7,774 nt of DNA from Synergistaceae bacterium (GTDB lineage: Bacteria > Synergistota > Synergistia > Synergistales > Synergistaceae). The translations under genes were made by a program, and so were the position numbers. The stretch spans positions 1 to 7,774 of the forward strand of contig JAISDQ010000010.1 of assembly GCA_031264605.1 (NCBI GenBank). The letters are read 5' to 3'. The notes beneath the pieces were generated by a model. That model was not told the DNA's origin and searched no databases. It saw only the letters and a list, made by a program, of their open reading frames with translations. Of the stretch, positions 1 through 5,586 are shown in pieces (the first letter of the stretch is position 1; every line of letters starts with the position of its first letter).

Positions 1-250
1 CGGACGCTATCTCCGCCGCGAAAACCACCTGAAGCAACAGATCGCCGCATTCCTCGGCGATATCCCGTGCGCTGCCCCCGTCGATGGCTTCCGCGAGTTC
101 GTGAGCTTCCTCCAATATATAACGCCTCAGGCTGCGCATGGTCTGTTCGGCGTCCCAAGGACATCCCCCCGGAGCGCGCAGCTTCCGCATTATCCCGAGC
201 AATGTACCGAATTCTTTCATAGCCGCGTCGTCGTCAATCATGTCAATCAT
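1..250 (-). CDS. mazG: MazG-type nucleoside triphosphate pyrophosphohydrolase, N-terminal part (runs off left edge)
   Basis: All-alpha NTP pyrophosphohydrolase that hydrolyses (d)NTPs to NMP and pyrophosphate in the cytoplasm, in house-cleaning of nucleotide pools. Reading the minus strand from the ATG at 250 gives 83 codons without a stop before the edge. Near residues 22-41 is the family signature of LR, then GCPWD, then EQT and SLRRY. The Mg-binding motif follows as E47-E48-x-x-E51, then E67-x-x-D70 just before LLLQVVF. The start is uncertain: ATGs at 250, 241 and 220 are all in frame and none has a clear Shine-Dalgarno. The one at 220 gives the most family-like N terminus (MKEFGTLLGIM), while 250 coincides with the predicted transcription start. 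It is divergent from the radical-enzyme operon. The family call is strong; length and any second MazG domain cannot be seen. Confidence 0.9.
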   Translation of the reverse strand, partial: MIDMIDDDAAMKEFGTLLGIMRKLRAPGGCPWDAEQTMRSLRRYILEEAHELAEAIDGGSARDIAEECGDLLLQVVFAAEIAS

Positions 251-256
251 AATGAT

Positions 257-286
257 ATTTTATCAGAAAAAACGGATTTTTCGGAA
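257..286 (-). promoter_or_regulatory. Putative mazG promoter (extended -10)
   Basis: On the minus strand, TAAAAT (262 down to 257) matches the sigma70 -10 at 5 of 6 positions. It is preceded by TG plus one base (265-263), the extended -10 arrangement. A weak -35, TTCCGA, lies at 286-281 with an 18-base spacer. The predicted transcription start falls at about 250, on the first ATG of mazG. Inferred from motif match only. Confidence 0.4.
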
Positions 287-536
287 TGCCGGTGAGAGAA
301 TGTTGTCATTTCGTTTGGCGGGTTACTAAAAAACGCAAAACCATTTTGTCTCAACCGCATAAAATTAAGCTTGCAGCATTCAGATAATGCGTCTTTTTCC
401 GGCGTCCGGCGTACCGCTTTTTTAAAACCCTCTCCTACGCCGCGCGATACCGTACAGTCTATTGTATAAGTTCAGTATGGAGAAAAGGCCCGCGTTGAGT
501 ACAACATTTCCTGCGTGTCGAACTCTCACCCATAGA

Positions 537-564
537 TTGACAACCGATATATCATTGATATACT
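537..564 (+). promoter_or_regulatory. Strong sigma70-type promoter for the activase-dehydratase operon
   Basis: A perfect TTGACA -35 at 537-542 and TATACT (5 of 6) at 559-564 are separated by 16 bases. Transcription would start near 571, only about 16 bases before the preferred ATG at 587, so the leader would be very short and the Shine-Dalgarno would lie almost at the mRNA 5' end. The spacer carries GATATA twice (546-551 and 557-562), 11 bases apart, which might be an operator. The motif match is direct; function is inferred. Confidence 0.65.
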
Positions 565-571
565 CCGAAGC

Positions 572-577
572 AGGGAG
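572..577 (+). promoter_or_regulatory. Shine-Dalgarno that decides the activase start
   Basis: AGGGAG at 572-577 lies 9 bases before the ATG at 587. That favours 587 over the in-frame TTG at 578, which abuts it, and over the ATG at 614, which has no Shine-Dalgarno although it would give a more typical family N terminus (MSGETGIVFDI). Confidence 0.6.
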
Positions 578-586
578 TTGGGGCTG

Positions 587-1516
587 ATGCGTGAGCGGCG
601 CTCCACCGATAGTATGAGCGGCGAGACGGGAATTGTGTTCGACATAAAGCGCTACGCCCTCCACGACGGGCCCGGCATCCGCGTATCGGTGCACCTGAAG
701 GGATGCCCGCTGAGGTGTTGGTGGTGTCACAACCCCGAGAGCCAGAACTTTAACCCTCAAATACTGTTCCGCGCCGACAGGTGCATAGGATGCGGGATGT
801 GCGTCCCGGCCTGCCCGAACGGCGCAATATCCGGGCGGTTCGGAGACGAGTCCGAATTGTGCGGAGGCTGCGGCGGATGCTCCGGTGTATGCCCTTCGGA
901 GGCCAGGGAGATATGCGGACGGCGGATGTCGGTTCCCGGCGTCATGGAAACCGTCATGAAGGAGAGAATTTTTTTCGAACAATCTGGCGGCGGCCTCACG
1001 CTATCGGGGGGCGAACCACTCTCTCAGGGCGATTTCGCGATGGCGCTGCTGGCAGAGAGCAAGCGCAACGGCATCAACACAGCCGTCGACACTTGCGGTT
1101 TCGCCGAGACGGACGTTCTCATGGAGGCCATTCCCCTGACCGACGTTTTTCTTTACGACGTAAAACACATGGACCCGAAATCGCACAGGCGCTATACCGG
1201 CGCTGACAACGAGATAATAAAGTCGAACATGCTGAAGCTGGGCGAGGCGGGCGCCAGAATAAACGCGAGAATGCCGTTCATACCCGGCGTAAATACCGAC
1301 GAGGCCAACATCAGGGCGACCGGCGAGTTCCTGAGCCGCGTGAAAGGAGTGGAACTGCTGAGCATACTCCCCTACCACGCGGCGGCCGCGGACAAACACA
1401 AAAGGTGGGGAATGAAATTTAAACTCGCCGAAACTTACCCCCCGACGGAAAACGCCCTCAGGTCGGCCGCGGCCATTGTGGAAAGTTACGGAATCCGAAC
1501 CGCGATAGGCGGTTAG
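587..1516 (+). CDS. Glycyl radical enzyme activase (radical SAM), partner of the downstream HypD-type dehydratase
   Basis: Cytoplasmic iron-sulfur enzyme that reductively cleaves S-adenosylmethionine and abstracts hydrogen from the glycine of its partner enzyme, here almost certainly the adjacent dehydratase. From the ATG at 587 it has 309 residues. The N terminus has the activase pattern of IVFDIKRYALHDGPGIR, then CPLRCWWC, giving the radical-SAM triad C40, C44, C47. A ferredoxin-like insert follows with two CxxCxxCxxxCP sets (C66/C69/C72/C76 and C92/C95/C98/C102), as in the larger activases that carry two extra [4Fe-4S] clusters. SGGEP at 140-144 is the SAM-binding motif, and DVKHMD at 191-196 corresponds to the usual DLK segment. 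Stop is TAG at 1514-1516. An 80-base gap containing a GC-rich hairpin separates it from the dehydratase. Pairing with hydroxyproline dehydratase is inferred from adjacency; the activase family is certain. Confidence 0.95.
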   Translation: MRERRSTDSMSGETGIVFDIKRYALHDGPGIRVSVHLKGCPLRCWWCHNPESQNFNPQILFRADRCIGCGMCVPACPNGAISGRFGDESELCGGCGGCSGVCPSEAREICGRRMSVPGVMETVMKERIFFEQSGGGLTLSGGEPLSQGDFAMALLAESKRNGINTAVDTCGFAETDVLMEAIPLTDVFLYDVKHMDPKSHRRYTGADNEIIKSNMLKLGEAGARINARMPFIPGVNTDEANIRATGEFLSRVKGVELLSILPYHAAAADKHKRWGMKFKLAETYPPTENALRSAAAIVESYGIRTAIGG

Positions 1517-1539
1517 ACTTTGCGATACGGGACATCGGA

Positions 1540-1563
1540 GCGCGTGGGCGGCGTCGCACGCGC
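1540..1563 (+). other. GC-rich hairpin between activase and dehydratase genes
   Basis: GCGCGTG at 1540-1546 is exactly complementary to CACGCGC at 1557-1563, with a 10-base loop. No T tract follows, so it is not an intrinsic terminator. Sitting between the two stop/start signals, it could be an mRNA stability or processing element that separates the expression of activase and enzyme. That role is inference. Confidence 0.4.
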
Positions 1564-1596
1564 GATTGACGCTTCACACGAGGAGGAGCGAACATA

Positions 1597-3957
1597 ATGA
1601 ACAAACGCGTCGAACGGCTGCGCAAGGAGAGTTTCGAGACCGCGCCCAGTTTCTCGTCCGAGAGAGCCGTGCTCGAAACGGATTTCTACTCTGAAAACGA
1701 CGGAAAGTATTCCACCCCCGTCATGAGAGGGCTGAACTTCAAGCGCATATGCGAGCGGAAAACGATCTACATAGGCCCGGACGAACTCATAGTGGGCGAA
1801 CGCGGGCCGAGGCCCAAAGCCGTCTCGTCGTTCCCGGAACTGACCTGCCACTCCGTGCGGGACCTCGAAATTTTGAATTCGCGCGAAACGCAGAGTTACA
1901 AAGTCGCCCAAGAAGACATGGATATTTACCGCGACCGCGTCATCCCCTACTGGAGAGGACGCAGCATGAGGGACAAAGCGTTCGCGCGGATGCCCCAAAA
2001 ATGGCTCGGCCTCTACGAAGCGGGGCTGTTTACCGAGTTCGGCGAACAGCGCGCTCTCGGGCATACCGCTCTTGACGACCTCATATACCAACGCGGAATG
2101 CTCGATATCAAACGCGACATAGCCGAAACCCGCTCGAAACTGGATTACCTGCGCGACCCGGAGGCTGCGGCAAAGGACGACGAACTGCAGGGCATGGACT
2201 ATTCCTGCGACGCCGTCATAATTTTCGCCGAGCGTCACGCTGAACTCGCCGAACGCATGGCGTCGGAGACGGCTGATCCAACCCGCAAAAAAGAACTTCT
2301 GAAAATAGCCGGCGTCTGCCGCTGGGTTCCGGCCCACGCACCGCGCGATTTCTGGGAAGCGCTGCAAATGTACTGGTTCGTTCATCTGGGAACGATAACG
2401 GAACTCAACGGATGGGACGCGATGAGCCCCGGACATCTCGACCAGCACCTGACGCCGTTTTACGAACGGGGAATCGCGGACGGAACGTTGTCGCGCGAGG
2501 AAGCGAAAGAACTTCTCTCCTGCTTCTGGATCAAGGTCAACAACACCCCGGCGCCTCCAAAAGTGGGCGTCACCGCGGCCGAAAGCGGCACCTACAACGA
2601 CTTCACCAACATCAATCTTGCGGGGCTGAAGCGCGACGGAACCGACGGTTCGAGCGAGGTGACGTACATGATCCTCGATGTGGTGGACGAACTTCGCCTG
2701 CTCCAGCCCCAGTGCAACGTACAGGTGAGCGCGCGCACGCCGGACAGCGTCCTCCGGGCCGCCGGCAGGGTGATACGCCACGGCATGGGATATCCGTCGG
2801 TGTTCAACGCCGACGTGATAATTCAGGAGCAGATGCGCGTCGGCAAGACGCTGGAAGACGCGCGCCAGGGCGGAACCAGCGGCTGCATCGAAACCGGATG
2901 CGCCGGCAAGGAAGCCTACTTGCTGCACGGCTACCTGAATACGCCGAAGGTGTTGGAATTGACGCTAAATGACGGCGTCGACCCGATGACGGACAAAAAA
3001 ATCGGCATATCGACGGGAGACGCCAAAAATTTCAAGGACTGGCGGGAACTTTACGGGGCGTTCGAGAAACAACTGAAATACGTCGTCGACACCAAAATAG
3101 AGGTCGACAACTACCTCCGCGCCAGATATTCGGAGTTCTTCCCCGCCACTTTCCTCTCCTGCGTCATCCGCGACTGCGTATCGAAAGGGCGCGATTACTA
3201 CAGCGGCGGGCCGAGATACAACACCGACTACATCCAGTGCACCGGCATCGGCACCGTAACCGACTCGCTGTCGGCTATAAAAAAGCACGTGTTTGACGAG
3301 AAACGCGTTTCGCTCGATCGCCTGGTCGACATCTGCAACAAAAACTGGGATGGCGAGGAGGCGCTCCGCCTCACGGTTTGGAACAAGACGCCGTTCTACG
3401 GCAATGACGACGACTACGCCGACGACATAATGCGCTCGGTTTACGGGAGTCTCTACGGGGCGATCGACGGCAAGCCGAGCGTCCTGGGCCCAAACTACCA
3501 TCTCAACATGCTCTCCACGACCTGCCACAACTACTTCGGCAAAATGACCGCGGCTACGCCCAACGGACGTTTCAGGGGAACTCCGATATCGGACGGCACG
3601 TCGCCCAGCCACGGCGCTGACTGCAAGGGGCCGACAGCGGTCGTGAAATCCCTGGGAAAGATGGATCAGGTAAAATCCGGCGGCACGTTGCTGAATCAGC
3701 GCTTCCTCCCCGGCGTGCTGGAGGGCGAAAAGGGCCTGGACGGACTGGTGAACCTGATACGCGCCTACTTCAAACTCGGAGGCCATCATATCCAATTCAA
3801 CGTGGTCGACGAGGCCACGCTGCGCGATGCCCAGAAAAACCCGCGGGAATACAGGGGACTTTTGGTGCGGGTGGCCGGTTACAGTGACTATTTCGTCGAT
3901 TTGGACAACTACCACCAAGAGGAGATAATCGCCCGCACCGCCCAGGAGGCTTTTTGA
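1597..3957 (+). CDS. hypD: Glycyl radical trans-4-hydroxy-L-proline dehydratase (HypD type)
   Basis: Glycyl radical enzyme predicted to dehydrate trans-4-hydroxy-L-proline to (S)-1-pyrroline-5-carboxylate under anaerobic conditions. It is unrelated to the hydrogenase-maturation protein also called HypD. It has 786 residues, close to the roughly 789 of the Clostridioides difficile enzyme. The thiyl-radical cysteine is C430 in GGTSGCIETGC, with E432 two residues on. The glycyl-radical loop is VRVAGYSDYF with G761. By recalled C. difficile numbering, the substrate-pocket residues line up at a constant offset of four: H156 (160), D274 (278), S330 (334), F336 (340), Y446 (450), T641 (645). The N-terminal PFL-like domain covers most of the length. 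The start has a strong AGGAGG at 1581-1586, ten bases before the ATG. It is the last gene before a strong terminator. No pyrroline-5-carboxylate reductase is adjacent. The alternative is a hydroxyproline C-N lyase (HplG type), which shares this fold and substrate. Confidence 0.92.
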   Translation: MNKRVERLRKESFETAPSFSSERAVLETDFYSENDGKYSTPVMRGLNFKRICERKTIYIGPDELIVGERGPRPKAVSSFPELTCHSVRDLEILNSRETQSYKVAQEDMDIYRDRVIPYWRGRSMRDKAFARMPQKWLGLYEAGLFTEFGEQRALGHTALDDLIYQRGMLDIKRDIAETRSKLDYLRDPEAAAKDDELQGMDYSCDAVIIFAERHAELAERMASETADPTRKKELLKIAGVCRWVPAHAPRDFWEALQMYWFVHLGTITELNGWDAMSPGHLDQHLTPFYERGIADGTLSREEAKELLSCFWIKVNNTPAPPKVGVTAAESGTYNDFTNINLAGLKRDGTDGSSEVTYMILDVVDELRLLQPQCNVQVSARTPDSVLRAAGRVIRHGMGYPSVFNADVIIQEQMRVGKTLEDARQGGTSGCIETGCAGKEAYLLHGYLNTPKVLELTLNDGVDPMTDKKIGISTGDAKNFKDWRELYGAFEKQLKYVVDTKIEVDNYLRARYSEFFPATFLSCVIRDCVSKGRDYYSGGPRYNTDYIQCTGIGTVTDSLSAIKKHVFDEKRVSLDRLVDICNKNWDGEEALRLTVWNKTPFYGNDDDYADDIMRSVYGSLYGAIDGKPSVLGPNYHLNMLSTTCHNYFGKMTAATPNGRFRGTPISDGTSPSHGADCKGPTAVVKSLGKMDQVKSGGTLLNQRFLPGVLEGEKGLDGLVNLIRAYFKLGGHHIQFNVVDEATLRDAQKNPREYRGLLVRVAGYSDYFVDLDNYHQEEIIARTAQEAF

Positions 3958-3990
3958 CCGGGATACGCAGCATTAAAAAGGCCGCTTTCG

Positions 3991-4019
3991 CCGGAGGATG
4001 TTTCATCCTCCGGTTTTTT
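3991..4019 (+). terminator. Intrinsic terminator of the hydroxyproline operon
   Basis: A perfect 10-bp stem, CCGGAGGATG pairing with CATCCTCCGG around a TTT loop (3991-4013), is followed directly by six T residues at 4014-4019. It begins 33 bases after the hypD stop. A further outer pairing of GCCGC (3981-3985) with GCGGC (4020-4024) is possible. The upstream A run (3975-3979) lies too far from the stem to make it a good terminator on the opposite strand. Confidence 0.93.
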
Positions 4020-4038
4020 GCGGCAATTCATGTTTTGG

Positions 4039-4050
4039 GGAACGCGTTCC
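4039..4050. repeat. Perfect 12-bp palindrome, possible operator
   Basis: GGAACGCGTTCC is its own reverse complement. It lies 20 bases past the hypD terminator and about 10 bases before AT-rich -10-like sequences (TAAAAT at 4061-4066 and TATAAG at 4066-4071). I see no good -35 hexamer at the right spacing, so whether this is an operator over a promoter is speculative. Confidence 0.4.
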
Positions 4051-4294
4051 TGATATATGCTAAAATATAAGAAATTCGGAATATTATTCGGAAAAGCGGA
4101 CTACGACGGCATTATGAAACGGAATGTTTTGGAGTGGCTAATAGAGCGGGAACCCTCGCATTAGTTGATAAACAGCCCTCTCCGGTCATATTTCTCAAAC
4201 GGTTTATCTTTGCTGTCAAATTCTTTCAAATTGTTTACTCAAAAAACCATACAAAAATTGGCGGCTTGAACTGCCAACCCCGCGATTTTTTCCC

Positions 4295-4323
4295 TTGCGC
4301 CTGTAGTATTATGTTACTATATT
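4295..4323 (+). promoter_or_regulatory. Putative sigma70 promoter for the lyase-hydrolase operon
   Basis: TTGCGC at 4295-4300 (3 of 6 matches to the -35) and TATATT at 4318-4323 (5 of 6 to the -10) are separated by the ideal 17 bases. Transcription would start near 4330, giving a leader of about 50 bases. It lies after a terminated operon and just before a well-marked start codon, which supports a genuine promoter here. Confidence 0.55.
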
Positions 4324-4342
4324 AAAGAAGATTTTAATTTCC

Positions 4343-4368
4343 CGGCGCGATGTCGCCGCTTTTATTTT
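4343..4368 (+). promoter_or_regulatory. Terminator-like hairpin in the lyase leader, possible attenuator
   Basis: CGGCG at 4343-4347 pairs with CGCCG at 4354-4358 around a six-base loop. After one C come TTTT, A and TTTT (4360-4368). The stem is short at 5 bp, so termination would be weak. The element lies between the predicted transcription start and the GGAGG Shine-Dalgarno at 4369-4373, where an attenuator or a translation-modulating structure would be placed. I do not recognise a known riboswitch. Confidence 0.3.
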
Positions 4369-4380
4369 GGAGGTATTTAA

Positions 4381-5586
4381 ATGAGTTCGGGGAAATACGA
4401 TTTCGACTCGCGGATCGACAGGAGCGGCACCGAATGCGAAAAATGGGACGACCTCAAGACCCACTTCGGCAGGGCGGATTTGCTTCCCTTCTGGGTGGCC
4501 GATATGGATTTCAGGTCGGCTCCCGAGATAACGGAGGCCCTGCGCGAGCGCGCCGAATTCGGCGTATTCGGCTATCCCACGGAACAAACGGAAAAATACC
4601 GGGCGGCAGTGGCGAACTGGGAACGCCGCCGTCACGGGTGGGACGTGTCGCCGGATGAAGTCGGCCTCATGCCGGGCGTCGTCACCGGCATATCCGTAGC
4701 GCTGTGCGAGCTTACGTCGCCCGGCGACGGCGTGGTGATACAGCCGCCCGTATACCCGCCCTTCTTCAGCGAGATAACGCGCAACGGCAGGAGGGTGGTC
4801 GAAAACCCCCTCGTTGAGACCGATGAAGGCTACGTCATGGATCTTGAACATCTGCGCTCCGTCCTGACGCCGGACGTCAAGGCCATACTGCTTTGCTGCC
4901 CTCACAATCCCGTGGCGCGCGTGTGGAAAAAGGAGGAACTGCAAGATTTGGGACGCCTGTGCGCCGAACGCGGCGTCACCGTCATATGCGACGAAATACA
5001 TCAGGATCTGATATACGCCGACGCGAAGCACGTCCCTCTGTCCCTCGCCTTCCCGGAACTGGAAGGCCGCATGGTGACACTCGTGGCACCCAGCAAGACA
5101 TTCAACGTCGCCGGCCTCCGCGCTTCGGCGTGGATTGCGCGCGACAGGGAAATTTATCGCAGGCTTCATTCCGCGTTCGATAAATTTCATCTCAGCGGTA
5201 TAAACATCTTCGGGCTCGTCGTCCTCGAAGCGGCGTATAACAGGAGCGAAGCATGGCTCGACGCCGTCATGGAATATCTCGGGGAAAACCGCGATTGCGT
5301 GGAAAAATTCCTCGCCTCGCGCATGCCCGGCGTCAAATTGAAACACCCGGAGGGAACCTATATATTCTGGCTAGATTTCAGGGATTACGGCCTAGGGCAG
5401 AAAGAACTCATGAACGTGCTAACGAACCGCGCCCGCGTCGCCATGAACGACGGCTCCCTGTTCGGACGCATGGGAGAGGGCTTCGCGCGGCTCAATATCG
5501 GCTGTCCCCGCTCACAGCTCGAAGAAGGGCTCGGCCGTCTGGCGGACGCGTTCGGCGAATTACGGAAAGGAACGGTAAATTTATGA
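4381..5586 (+). CDS. MalY/PatB-family PLP-dependent C-S beta-lyase (aminotransferase fold I)
   Basis: Cytoplasmic pyridoxal-phosphate enzyme of the MalY/PatB branch of fold type I. Members typically cleave cystathionine or cysteine C-S bonds to a thiol, pyruvate and ammonia. The 401-residue length fits the family. Visible landmarks are LPFWVADMDF near 35-44 and GYP at 64-66 at the PLP site. HNP at 175-177 supplies N176 to the cofactor ring oxygen. D204 in CDEIHQDL pairs with the pyridine nitrogen, and APSKTFNVAGL carries the Schiff-base lysine K239. CPR at 375-377 holds the substrate-carboxylate arginine. The start has GGAGG at 4369-4373, seven bases before the ATG. The usual family motif NPVGR reads NPVAR here. 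The gene ends in an ATGA overlap with the next gene. Substrate is not determinable; an ordinary aminotransferase is a less likely alternative. Confidence 0.9.
   Translation: MSSGKYDFDSRIDRSGTECEKWDDLKTHFGRADLLPFWVADMDFRSAPEITEALRERAEFGVFGYPTEQTEKYRAAVANWERRRHGWDVSPDEVGLMPGVVTGISVALCELTSPGDGVVIQPPVYPPFFSEITRNGRRVVENPLVETDEGYVMDLEHLRSVLTPDVKAILLCCPHNPVARVWKKEELQDLGRLCAERGVTVICDEIHQDLIYADAKHVPLSLAFPELEGRMVTLVAPSKTFNVAGLRASAWIARDREIYRRLHSAFDKFHLSGINIFGLVVLEAAYNRSEAWLDAVMEYLGENRDCVEKFLASRMPGVKLKHPEGTYIFWLDFRDYGLGQKELMNVLTNRARVAMNDGSLFGRMGEGFARLNIGCPRSQLEEGLGRLADAFGELRKGTVNL

Larger units (their letters stand above)
251..586. other. Divergent intergenic region between mazG and the hydroxyproline operon
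   Basis: No convincing gene is seen on either strand in this stretch of about 336 bases; the open frames that enter it are short or shadow the downstream activase. It holds a putative mazG promoter, a near-consensus promoter for the activase (537-564) and a tandem CCGGCGT repeat at 399-412 flanked by T tracts (394-398 and 418-423). There is also an imperfect dyad at 450-480 and a weak 5-bp hairpin at 376-390 (GCATT/AATGC). No regulator gene accompanies it in the window. Confidence 0.6.
4020..4380. other. AT-richer intergenic region between the two operons
   Basis: No credible protein-coding gene is seen; a 63-codon frame from a GTG at 4134 shows no recognisable family and has composition unlike the neighbouring genes. 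Visible structure: a perfect palindrome GGAACGCGTTCC at 4039-4050; ATTCGGAA repeated at 4074-4081 and 4086-4093; an imperfect hairpin at 4138-4164; TCAAATT repeated at 4216-4222 and 4226-4232; and a 7-bp hairpin at 4258-4277 with one G-T pair. The promoter and leader of the next operon occupy the right end. A small RNA or operator cluster is possible but not shown. Confidence 0.55.

Noticed and set aside
376..398. GCATT/AATGC hairpin followed by a T run, as a terminator
   Set aside because: The stem is only 5 bp, three bases separate it from the T run, and no plus-strand gene lies upstream to be terminated.
422..982. Minus-strand open frame of 186 codons reaching into the divergent intergenic region
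   Set aside because: More than half overlaps the activase in antisense, and the remainder shows no recognisable protein.
1513..2928. Long open frame of 471 codons on the minus strand, antisense to hypD
   Set aside because: It lies entirely opposite a gene with clear active-site motifs, and its translation shows no recognisable family. GC-rich codon bias commonly leaves long antisense frames open.
2965..3918. Minus-strand open frame of 317 codons opposite the second half of hypD
   Set aside because: Same shadow effect; valine- and arginine-rich translation without domain signatures.
4138..4164. Stem-loop considered as part of a tRNA
   Set aside because: No cloverleaf, T-arm or acceptor pairing could be assembled around it.
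4134..4325. Plus-strand 63-codon frame starting with GTG in the intergenic region
   Set aside because: No recognisable motif, poor start context, and it runs through the predicted promoter of the next operon.
4309..5346. Minus-strand open frame of 345 codons opposite the PLP lyase
   Set aside because: Antisense to a gene with an intact PLP site; no motif, promoter or Shine-Dalgarno supports it.
5253..5582. Upstream in-frame extension of the FAH-type hydrolase
   Set aside because: This part is out of frame with, and inside, the PLP lyase gene; its translation is arginine-rich noise, and the ATG at 5583 with an ATGA overlap gives a normal family length.
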